NCBI RefSeq assembly: GCF_902810435.1
Contig: NZ_LR778174.1
Location: 496,001 to 560,000 of the forward strand
From: Veillonella parvula
Lineage (GTDB): Bacteria > Bacillota > Negativicutes > Veillonellales > Veillonellaceae
Reading direction: 5' to 3'
DNA: 64,000 bases
Shown: piece after piece, positions 41,445 to 48,717 of the stretch
Position numbering within the stretch: the stretch's first letter is position 1
How the letters are laid out: each line of letters starts with the position of its first letter
Translations under genes and position numbers: made by a program
Notes under the pieces: model-generated
The model's database searches: none
Seen by the model: only the letters and a program-made list of their open reading frames with translations
What the model was told of the DNA's origin: nothing

Positions 41445-41466
41445 GCACACCGAGTGTGCACTCCTT
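41445..41466 (-). promoter_or_regulatory. Hairpin between Shine-Dalgarno and start codon of menA
   Basis: On the minus strand AAGGAG (41466-41461) is followed by one base, then a perfect six-base-pair hairpin with a three-base loop (41459-41445), then seven bases and ATG. If the hairpin folds, the effective spacing is about eight bases. Such arrangements are known from phage T4 genes. Confidence 0.5.
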
Positions 41467-41585
41467 TCCATTTCTCATACATATATCATCTTTACATGTC
41501 TATTTATGTATTGTATAGCAGAAAGGTAAGCTTGTAAATTATACTATACAGTTATATATGTCGATATAGTATAATAATTAATATA

Positions 41586-41626
41586 TGCAGTATAGATTCT
41601 CCTTTAAACTCTTAATATATACTGCA
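41586..41626. promoter_or_regulatory. Inverted repeat upstream of the secreted protein genes
   Basis: TGCAGTATA (41586-41594) and TATACTGCA (41618-41626) form a perfect inverted repeat with a 23-base spacer rich in C and T. It could be a looped operator or an RNA hairpin. Nothing more can be said. Confidence 0.4.
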
Positions 41627-41679
41627 CAGATTATCTAACAATCTATACATAGTGTATTGTTAAAAAGGTGAGGTGTCTT

Positions 41680-42624
41680 ATGAGAACTCTCAATAAAAAG
41701 TTGATGACATTGGCTTGTGCCACCTGTTTAACTGTGGGTATGGGGGCAGTGGCATGTGCTGATACGGTAGATTTAGGTTATGGTATGTACGGCACAACTT
41801 CCCCAACTGTGAAAGCTGTAGAAGTTATGCATATTTCTACTGATACAAGATTGCGTAATCAAGAACAAGATAAATTTCTTAAAGTAGCAAATAAATCTGC
41901 TGTTGATACTATTAATAATGTTGTGAAAGCACAGACTGGTGTAGCTGTTGAACCAGTGAAGGGGGACTTTCTTGATGGTTACTCCTTCTATCAATTGCAA
42001 GGTACTGATAAACAAGGACATCATATAGGTGGTTTAATTGTTATTAACTATTCTAAAAATGCAATTGATCAAGTTATAGGTATGAATAAGACTATTTTAG
42101 AGAAGGGGGCAGATGCGGAAAAAGCCGCATTAAAGCATTCTATCTCTAAATATGTAGAATCTTACTCTAAAGAGACGGCCCAACAACAATTACAAGGCCT
42201 GAAGAGCAATACTATTGAAGGTGCTAAATTAGCTAAAGATCTAAAAACGATAAATGATAAGTTACCTTCTCAAATTATAGGTGTCTTTGATAAAATGCTT
42301 GCCACAGATAAGAAATCATCTCCTAAAAGTATAGAAGAGATCCGTTCTTATGTAGACTTTATGGCAAAACAAGTAAGCCTAGATGCAACGCATGTGGCCT
42401 ATAAACCTGTTCAAACACGCTATGGTACAGCTGTGACAGGCGATTTACGCGGTAGTCTAAAATATGATGGCTTTAGAAATACTTATTCCTTAATTGGTTA
42501 TGCTGTTCCTACAGATAAAGGTGTATCTTTACAGATTTTAATGTCTGATGACTCTAGCTATGATTATTGGGCTAATGAGTTGAATCATATGTATCAAACA
42601 CAATCTCTCAAGGGAGGTAAATAA
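41680..42624 (+). CDS. Secreted hypothetical protein, paralogue A
   Basis: This 314-residue protein has a signal peptide (LACATCLTVGMGAVACA, cleaved near residue 27). The mature part is soluble and mixed alpha/beta, with FYQLQGTDKQGHHIGGL near residue 110 and a long Lys/Ala/Gln-rich helix (about 140-210). Its start at 41680 follows GAGGTG. It shares the phrase YQLQG-x-DK-x-G with the next gene, which suggests they come from one duplication. The family and function are unknown. Confidence 0.72.
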   Translation: MRTLNKKLMTLACATCLTVGMGAVACADTVDLGYGMYGTTSPTVKAVEVMHISTDTRLRNQEQDKFLKVANKSAVDTINNVVKAQTGVAVEPVKGDFLDGYSFYQLQGTDKQGHHIGGLIVINYSKNAIDQVIGMNKTILEKGADAEKAALKHSISKYVESYSKETAQQQLQGLKSNTIEGAKLAKDLKTINDKLPSQIIGVFDKMLATDKKSSPKSIEEIRSYVDFMAKQVSLDATHVAYKPVQTRYGTAVTGDLRGSLKYDGFRNTYSLIGYAVPTDKGVSLQILMSDDSSYDYWANELNHMYQTQSLKGGK

Positions 42625-42625
42625 T

Positions 42626-43405
42626 ATGAAATCTTTGAAAGTATTGGCTTGTGCAGCTTGCCTAATGGGTACTGTATCTGGCGTAGGTTTTGCTAAGGAT
42701 GTACAAACAATTGCAGGATCCATGGTAGTGCCTAATAATGTAAATATTGTTTCTGCGTCTAAAACAAATACACGTGATTTTGTAGAGAAACAAATGCAAC
42801 AGAATCCCTCAAAATCTACGATGGCGAATATGATGGCAAAGGAATTTTTCCAAAACTTTGGTACTAATTTTGATATATACCAATTGCAAGGGGCAGATAA
42901 AACTGGTCAAAAAGATGCATTCGTAGTGGCTGTAGATGTTAAACAAATAGCGCAACAAGTGGCTAAAGAAAAGGCTAATGACCCTATGTTTATAGCGGCA
43001 ATGGCCGCTCTTGATAAAGGTCAAATTGATCCTGTAACAGAGCAACTTCTATTAGGAACAATAAATAAACAGATTCCCACTAGCACAACAGTAGTTCCTT
43101 TGAATGGACCTATTAATGTGTCTAGTCGTGATTCCCAAAAAGCAACGATTATGCCTAAAACACTTAAAACTCTAACCGTAGAAAATGCAGAACAAGTACA
43201 TCCGGTGGCTGGTACAAAATATCAAACATATGCAGCAAGCTCTCGCTTGTTATATGCAGATGGAAATGTACAAACTCCACTCTATGCAAATGCTGCATTT
43301 GTGTTGAAGCCAGGAAAACCAGTGTTGTATGTAGGTATAACAACTGATGTACAACGTGATTATTTCAAACCAATATTTGATAATGCATTTAAATCAATTA
43401 AATAA
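42626..43405 (+). CDS. Secreted hypothetical protein, paralogue B
   Basis: This 259-residue exported protein has a signal peptide of about 23 residues (LKVLACAACLMGTVSGVGFA). It starts one base after the previous stop with GGGAGG upstream, so the two are coupled. IYQLQGADKTGQKDAFVVAVDVK near residues 89-111 matches paralogue A. The C-terminal half is beta-rich (LYADGNVQTPLYANAAFVL). No known domain is recognised. It probably acts with paralogue A in the envelope. Confidence 0.72.
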   Translation: MKSLKVLACAACLMGTVSGVGFAKDVQTIAGSMVVPNNVNIVSASKTNTRDFVEKQMQQNPSKSTMANMMAKEFFQNFGTNFDIYQLQGADKTGQKDAFVVAVDVKQIAQQVAKEKANDPMFIAAMAALDKGQIDPVTEQLLLGTINKQIPTSTTVVPLNGPINVSSRDSQKATIMPKTLKTLTVENAEQVHPVAGTKYQTYAASSRLLYADGNVQTPLYANAAFVLKPGKPVLYVGITTDVQRDYFKPIFDNAFKSIK

Positions 43406-43537
43406 TTGGTTATATACGTACTTTTGTGTAATATGTGATATATTGAGGTAAGTCATATATATCGAGGCATCAACATGAGTTTCGCACCTTAAATATAGTC
43501 ATATTAATTTATATTTATTTATAAAAGGAGATTTATC

Positions 43538-43909
43538 ATGAAAACAATTTCTACAGACAAAGCACCAGCAGCAGTAGGCCCTTACTCTCAAGCTAAAGTT
43601 ATTGGCGGTTTATTATTTGCTTCTGGTCAAATTCCACTCAATCCTGCAACTGGTACAGTTGTTGAAGGGGGCATTGTAGAGCAAACTGAACAAGTATGCA
43701 AAAATATTGAAGCCGTATTGACTGAAGCTGGTACAGACTTTTCCAAGGTTGTTAAAACAACTTGCTTCTTAGCTGATATTGGTGATTTCAAAGCATTTAA
43801 TGAAGTGTATGCTAAATATTTCACTTCTAAACCAGCTCGTTCATGTGTAGCAGTAAAAGACCTTCCATTAGGCGTTATTGTAGAAGTGGAAATTATTGCG
43901 GAAGTATAA
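43538..43909 (+). CDS. ridA: RidA-family reactive intermediate deaminase
   Basis: This 123-residue trimeric protein hydrolyses 2-aminoacrylate and related enamines that leak from PLP enzymes. Family features are APAAVGPYSQA, LLFASGQIPLNPATG and PARSCVAVKDLPLGVIVEVEIIAEV near the end, where R-S-C-V-A-V includes the substrate-binding Arg. AAGGAG precedes the ATG. It lies one base from a cysteine desulfidase-like gene, which could itself produce 2-aminoacrylate, so a joint function is likely. Confidence 0.93.
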   Translation: MKTISTDKAPAAVGPYSQAKVIGGLLFASGQIPLNPATGTVVEGGIVEQTEQVCKNIEAVLTEAGTDFSKVVKTTCFLADIGDFKAFNEVYAKYFTSKPARSCVAVKDLPLGVIVEVEIIAEV

Positions 43910-43910
43910 G

Positions 43911-45158
43911 ATGGATTATATTTCTTTGTTACAGTCAGAGATGCGTCCTGCCTTCGGTTGTACTGAGCCAATTGCATTGGCTTATGCGGCTGCGAAGGCA
44001 GTCTCTGTTTTAGATGAGTTTCCTAACCATATTCACGCAAGATGCAGCGCGAATATTATCAAAAATGTAAAATCTGTAGTCATTCCAAATTCTGGGGGGC
44101 GAAAAGGACTAACGGCGGCCACTACACTGGGTGCTATTGTAGGTCATCCAGAGCGTGAACTAGAGGTGTTGGAATCTGCTACAGACGAAGATCGCAAATG
44201 GCTTGGTACATTGCTTGATGCTAACTTCTGTACCGTTTCACTTGCTGAAGGCGTAGATAATCTATATATAGAAATCACTGCAGAAACAGATGAACATACA
44301 GCGGTTGTTCGCATTGAAAATGACCATACGAATGTAACCTATGTATCAGTAGATGGTGAGATTGTCTCTGAAACAGTCAATGAAATTAAGAAAGCGGCTA
44401 AAACAGAATATGCCATGACCTTCGATAGCATTTACGAATTTGCTTTAACAGGTGATATTTCTGGTATCCTACCTCAAATTAAACAGCAAGTTGAGTATAA
44501 TACTGCAATTTCTAAGGAAGGTCTGTCCAATGATTATGGATCTAATATTGGACAATTGTTATTGTTAGATGAAGAAAATCCATCTCTCGAAACGAAATGT
44601 AAGGCTCGTGCCGCAGCTGGCTCTGATGCGCGTATGAGTGGTTGCCCATTGCCTGTCGTTATCTGCTCTGGCTCTGGTAATCAAGGTTTAACCGTGTCTG
44701 TACCAATCATTACGACTTCCGATGAACTTGGTAAAAGTGAAGATGAATTGTATCGCGCTCTCGTCTTTGCTAACTTGCTAACGCTTTACGTTAAATCTGG
44801 TATTGGTAAATTGTCTGCATACTGTGGCGTTGTATCTGCCGGTGTGGTAAGTGTAGCAGGTATTGCCTTCTTGAAGGGTGATAGTAAAGATATAATCGAG
44901 AACACTCTTGTAAATGGTCTTGCAAGTTTATCTGGTATCGTATGTGATGGTGCGAAACCATCCTGTGCAGGTAAAATTGCAATTTCCCTTGATGGCGCCT
45001 TTATGGGATATAAACAAGCTCGCCTTAACAAAAACTACCAAAAAGGCGATGGACTTGTAGCATACTCCGTTGATGAAACTATCCGCAGTATTGGTGCTGT
45101 GGCACAAGGCATGAAAGAAACGGACGTAGTTATATTGAATGAAATGCTAAAACACTAA
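43911..45158 (+). CDS. L-cysteine desulfidase / UPF0597 family protein (CyuA-like)
   Basis: This 415-residue protein matches the CyuA/UPF0597 family related to serine dehydratase alpha. Marks are the N-terminal MRPAFGCTEPIALAYAAAKA, AGSDARMSGCPLPVVICSGSGNQG near residues 230-260, and SGIVCDGAKPSCAGKIA. The conserved Cys residues fit a 4Fe-4S cluster. Members release sulfide and ammonia from cysteine through 2-aminoacrylate. Pairing with RidA, which removes that compound, supports the call. ATG 43911 follows GGAAG inside the ridA end. Confidence 0.88.
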   Translation: MDYISLLQSEMRPAFGCTEPIALAYAAAKAVSVLDEFPNHIHARCSANIIKNVKSVVIPNSGGRKGLTAATTLGAIVGHPERELEVLESATDEDRKWLGTLLDANFCTVSLAEGVDNLYIEITAETDEHTAVVRIENDHTNVTYVSVDGEIVSETVNEIKKAAKTEYAMTFDSIYEFALTGDISGILPQIKQQVEYNTAISKEGLSNDYGSNIGQLLLLDEENPSLETKCKARAAAGSDARMSGCPLPVVICSGSGNQGLTVSVPIITTSDELGKSEDELYRALVFANLLTLYVKSGIGKLSAYCGVVSAGVVSVAGIAFLKGDSKDIIENTLVNGLASLSGIVCDGAKPSCAGKIAISLDGAFMGYKQARLNKNYQKGDGLVAYSVDETIRSIGAVAQGMKETDVVILNEMLKH

Positions 45159-45173
45159 GTTTTAAAATAAATT

Positions 45174-45215
45174 AACCCCCGATGCAGAAAAATTTTTGCA
45201 AAGGGGGTCGTTTTC
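45174..45215 (+). terminator. Terminator after the cysteine desulfidase-like gene
   Basis: ACCCCC pairs with GGGGGT, enclosing an inner TGCAGAAAA/TTTTTGCA stem, followed by CGTTTTC. It ends the ridA operon. Confidence 0.85.
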
Positions 45216-45314
45216 TTAGCCTTACTAAGAATATGATGTATAGTTGGTGATATATAAAGGTATATTAGAATAAGATATTCTAATTATAATCTAGATAGTT
45301 TGAGGTGTGTTTAT

Positions 45315-45947
45315 ATGAGTGTGTTATTACCTAAAAAAGCTAGCTTTCCCCAAAAGTTTGTTTATTTTTATCATAAAGTATTTCCGAGTGCAGATAAAAG
45401 ATATTGGCGTACATACAAATTGAAAATTTGCGATGAGATAAAAAATCTTTCAGTGCGTGATTTGAGCTGGGAAATAATTAAAGGACGAGCAGAATTAGAC
45501 AGTAAGTTTACTTTTATATGGAGTTCCGTTGTATTTGGTGTGATAAGTGCGGGAATTTTCACTTATGGATTAGATTTAGCTACTCAAGTAATTGTATTAG
45601 GACCAGCCACTAAAGAGTTTATGATTACTACTGTTTATTTTGATTTTTTATCTATGATTTCTTTATTTACTCTTGTTGTCTCTTTTGCTGGATGGTTAGT
45701 AGCTTTATTTATGGAGCTTCCAGGAGGGCGTGCTTGGTGGTTTTACGGAATTTTCTTTGTGATTAGTGTTCTCCTTGTCGTAATAGGATATTTAAAGCAT
45801 ACAATAATTATTGATTTTGTTTTTTTGTTGTTAAATACATTTTGCATAGCTATACTACTGGGAATTGTAGCAGATTTAAAGAAGCAAAGGGCATTGATTA
45901 AAATATCTATTATGGAAGATAGACTGAAAGAACTAGATAAGGTATAA
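45315..45947 (+). CDS. Membrane hypothetical protein
   Basis: This 210-residue protein has four hydrophobic segments near residues 65-85, 105-130, 140-158 and 163-185, with charged ends. The N-terminal 60 residues are Lys/Asp-rich and cytoplasmic. ATG 45315 follows GAGGTG; the longer frame from TTG 45300 lacks a ribosome site. No family is recognised. It is a single gene closed by a bidirectional terminator. Confidence 0.65.
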   Translation: MSVLLPKKASFPQKFVYFYHKVFPSADKRYWRTYKLKICDEIKNLSVRDLSWEIIKGRAELDSKFTFIWSSVVFGVISAGIFTYGLDLATQVIVLGPATKEFMITTVYFDFLSMISLFTLVVSFAGWLVALFMELPGGRAWWFYGIFFVISVLLVVIGYLKHTIIIDFVFLLLNTFCIAILLGIVADLKKQRALIKISIMEDRLKELDKV

Positions 45948-45984
45948 ATATATAATTTGGCAAAAATTCAAATATTTTGATACT

Positions 45985-46025
45985 AAAAAACCGTTGTTTC
46001 CAATTTAGAAACAACGGCCTTTTTT
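45985..46025. terminator. Bidirectional terminator before the MFS exporter
   Basis: CCGTTGTTTC pairs with GAAACAACGG around CAATTTA. A run on one side and T run on the other serve the two convergent genes. Confidence 0.94.
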
Positions 46026-47211
46026 ATTGTAATTTTTTAGGATCTTTAAGTATCAATGAAGCCCCAAGACCCACTACTAGGAATGGTACGAGTGTCATCA
46101 TAGCGGCAGGTAAAGAATAGGTATCCGCAAGGTTACCTACTACAGGTGCGATGATACCGCCGATAGTTTGGCTCACCCCGAGGGTAATACCGGACGCAAA
46201 GCCGATGCTTTTAGCAAGGTAGGTTTGGCCTAGTACAATAACGGGGCTGTAGCTAAGAGCTTTAGCAGCGCCAATCATGAGTAGTAACATATAGGCTACA
46301 GGCATCATGATAACAGGGGAGAAGGTTGGCACTTCTGTTAATAGGAACATAGCTGGCAACCAAATCAATAGGGATAGTCTAATGATTTTGATGGGACCAT
46401 ATTTGTCGCCTAATAGACCGCCAATATATGTCATGAAGATACCGATACTAAAGAATATGGTTAATGCAAAGCTCCCTTGCTCTGGGCTAGTGCCGAGTTC
46501 ACGAGTCCAGAAGATAGGAATAAATGCATTGATAACGCGGAAGTTTACTGATTGGCTTAGGATGATAATAAACAAGATACCAAAGTATTTCCAGTAATTC
46601 TTTAGCGGCTTAGCCACTAGTGTAGGGTTTTCCATAGCTACCGCTTGGTCGATAGTGCGTGCTTGAGTTACTATGCGCGGCATGAGGACGAATAAAACTG
46701 TTGAGATAATAAGACCCACTATGGTGAAAGCTGCCAGTCCATGAGGTCCTACTGTATAGGCAATAGAGCCCGCAAAGAGTGGACCGATGGCAAAACCAGA
46801 GCTACCACCGATGGCAAAGGTCCCCATGGCTTTACCTTTTTTACCACCTCCGAGGCGATTCATGATTTTCGCTCCTTCAGGGTGGAAGATAGAGGAGCCT
46901 ACACCAGCTAAGGTAGCACAAACAAGCAAGCTTTCATAAGAGGTTACAAAACCCATAACACCTGTGCTACAAGCTGAGAGCAGAACACCTAAGGCGATGA
47001 GCCGTGGCTGATTGATCTTGTCAGAGACATAACCTAATAATGGCTGTAACAATGAAGATAATGCTGTATTGGCTAATATGAGAAAGCCTGCTTGCTCTAA
47101 ACTAAGTCCATAAGTGTAGATAAATAATGGCAAGAGGGCAGGTAATACACTTTGACAGGAGTCGTTAATCATATGACTCACCGTAATGAGATAAGGGTAA
47201 TATTTTTTCAT
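46024..47211 (-). CDS. MFS transporter, fosmidomycin-resistance-like (Fsr family)
   Basis: This 395-residue protein has twelve spans. VTVSHMINDSCQSVLPALLP-type start (ITVSHMINDSCQ) and GVGSSIFHPEGAKIMNRLGGG near residues 97-118 match the Fsr-family drug exporters. No specific substrate can be given. AAGGG precedes the ATG. It stands alone between a bidirectional terminator and another hairpin (47233-47256), convergent with the membrane protein gene. Confidence 0.88.
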   Translation of the reverse strand: MKKYYPYLITVSHMINDSCQSVLPALLPLFIYTYGLSLEQAGFLILANTALSSLLQPLLGYVSDKINQPRLIALGVLLSACSTGVMGFVTSYESLLVCATLAGVGSSIFHPEGAKIMNRLGGGKKGKAMGTFAIGGSSGFAIGPLFAGSIAYTVGPHGLAAFTIVGLIISTVLFVLMPRIVTQARTIDQAVAMENPTLVAKPLKNYWKYFGILFIIILSQSVNFRVINAFIPIFWTRELGTSPEQGSFALTIFFSIGIFMTYIGGLLGDKYGPIKIIRLSLLIWLPAMFLLTEVPTFSPVIMMPVAYMLLLMIGAAKALSYSPVIVLGQTYLAKSIGFASGITLGVSQTIGGIIAPVVGNLADTYSLPAAMMTLVPFLVVGLGASLILKDPKKLQ

Positions 47212-47232
47212 AGTAGTGGTCCCTTCGCAAAA

Positions 47233-47256
47233 AAGCGCTAACCATGGTTAGCGCTT
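47233..47256. terminator. Palindromic hairpin between tRNA-Ser and the MFS gene
   Basis: AAGCGCTAAC pairs with GTTAGCGCTT around CATG. On the minus strand it lies just after tRNA-Ser, with A/T flanks, so it can end the tadA-tRNA transcript before the MFS gene. Confidence 0.8.
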
Positions 47257-47269
47257 TATATATTTTATA

Positions 47270-47360
47270 TGGCAGAGGAGGAGGGATTTGAACCCCCGCG
47301 CCGGTTGCCCGACCTACCGCATTTCGAGTGCGGACCCTTCAGCCTCTTGGGTACTCCTCC
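47270..47360 (-). tRNA. tRNA-Ser, anticodon CGA
   Basis: On the minus strand a complete class II tRNA runs from GGAGGAGTACCC (acceptor and D-arm) through the anticodon stem GCACTCGAAATGC, anticodon CGA, and a long variable arm. The T-arm is GGGGGTTCAAATCCCTC, then CTCCTCT, G and encoded CCA. The acceptor has one G-U at the end. Its 5' part is overlapped by the end of tadA on the same strand. Confidence 0.94.
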
Positions 47361-47859
47361 GTGTTTTACGGCGCTCTTTAAAAAAGTCTTTCATGATTTG
47401 ACTACATTCATCACCAAGGATCCCCGATGCTAATTCGGGTTCATGATTTAAACCAGGGTGAGAGAGTACATTGAAAAGAGACTCTACAGCGCCTCCTTTG
47501 TAATCACTTGCACCATATACAACACGGTCAATACGACTGTTGATGATGGCTCCAGCGCACATCGGACACGGCTCTATCGTAACATACAGGGTACAACCAG
47601 TCAACCGCCAACGCTTGAGTACATCGCATGCTTCGCGGATGACGAGCACCTCTGCATGAGCCGTTGCATCGTTATCTAATTCGCGGCGATTATGGTGGCG
47701 TGAAATGATTGTATTGTTTTGAACTAAAATGGCGCCGATAGGAATTTCTCCTAGAGCATAAGCTTTGTGGGCCTCCTCTAGGGCAAAACCCATAAAATAT
47801 TCATCACGGCTACGCTCATCCATATTTTTAATCTCTATAGGTGTAATGTTCTTTGTCAT
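47314..47859 (-). CDS. tadA: tRNA adenosine(34) deaminase TadA
   Basis: This 181-residue enzyme makes inosine at the wobble base of tRNA-Arg. The zinc site is complete: ATAHAEVLV (His and catalytic Glu) and EPCPMCAGAI (two Cys). ATG 47859 is chosen because AAGAGG is seven bases upstream. The last 15 residues (RSTQEAEGSALEMR) are read through the 5' half of the tRNA-Ser gene, and the stop TAG lies at 47314-47316. Transcript and tRNA must share RNA, so processing of the tRNA would remove the tadA stop. Confidence 0.94.
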   Translation of the reverse strand: MTKNITPIEIKNMDERSRDEYFMGFALEEAHKAYALGEIPIGAILVQNNTIISRHHNRRELDNDATAHAEVLVIREACDVLKRWRLTGCTLYVTIEPCPMCAGAIINSRIDRVVYGASDYKGGAVESLFNVLSHPGLNHEPELASGILGDECSQIMKDFFKERRKTRRSTQEAEGSALEMR

Positions 47860-47942
47860 TCTCATACCTCTTAATGTATAATATCTTACATAAAGTCTAT
47901 CATAGTGTGCGCAGTTATGCGAATAGATTGTGTGAGGGTATT

Positions 47943-48569
47943 ATGGATATTATTTGGTATATATTTGATATGATTGGCACTATTGCCTTTGCTATCTCTG
48001 GAGCACTTGTTGGGGTGGCGCGGAGAATGGATATATTTGGTATGGCTGTATTGGCACTGGCCACGGCAATCGGTGGTGGAATTGTACGGGATGTTCTCTT
48101 GGGGTATTTTCCGCCGAATTCGTTACGCAATATTGTATATGTAACTGTGGTTATTTCCGTAACAATTATCGTATTTATTATCTATAACAGCCGTTATCGC
48201 AAGCATGCTATGGGCCCTCGTAGCCGAGCAAGCTATTTATTAGCCGACGCTGTGGGGCTAGCATCGTTTACAGTAACTGGAGCATCTGCAGGGTTTAAAC
48301 TATATCCTGAGCTGCCAATTTTCATTGTTTTATTAGGAACTATTACTGCCGTTGGAGGTGGTATTATCCGAGATATGCTGGCTCAACGGATTCCCTCTGT
48401 TTTAAAAGAAGATGTGTATGCTCTACCTAGTGTTATTGGGGGCATCGTTTATTACTTAATGGTTATTTCTAACTGGGTTGGAGAGGCTGTATATGGTGCT
48501 TTTACCGTTGTACTAGTTATCCGTTTACTAGCTATTAAATATAATTGGAGCTTACCCAAAGTGCGCTAA
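47943..48569 (+). CDS. TRIC-type cation channel family membrane protein (YicG/YadS-like)
   Basis: This 208-residue protein has seven spans. It carries two repeats with the diagnostic glycine-rich motifs, ATAIGGGIVRDVLLG near residues 42-55 and TAVGGGIIRDMLAQ near 137-150. The family (UPF0126) forms trimeric cation channels or glycine transporters. ATG 47943 is chosen because GAGGG precedes it; the longer frame would overlap tadA. It lies divergent from tadA with about 80 bases between. Confidence 0.88.
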   Translation: MDIIWYIFDMIGTIAFAISGALVGVARRMDIFGMAVLALATAIGGGIVRDVLLGYFPPNSLRNIVYVTVVISVTIIVFIIYNSRYRKHAMGPRSRASYLLADAVGLASFTVTGASAGFKLYPELPIFIVLLGTITAVGGGIIRDMLAQRIPSVLKEDVYALPSVIGGIVYYLMVISNWVGEAVYGAFTVVLVIRLLAIKYNWSLPKVR

Positions 48570-48717
48570 AGCTAAAGGCACTGCATTTGAGAAATAACAG
48601 GTAAATGATATAATTATACTATTAAGTATTTCATAAAAGTGTCAGAAAAAAAGAGTATTATATAAGAGTTAATTTTCGAGTCGAGAGTACTCGTGTACAC
48701 AGAAGGAGATTTGCTTT

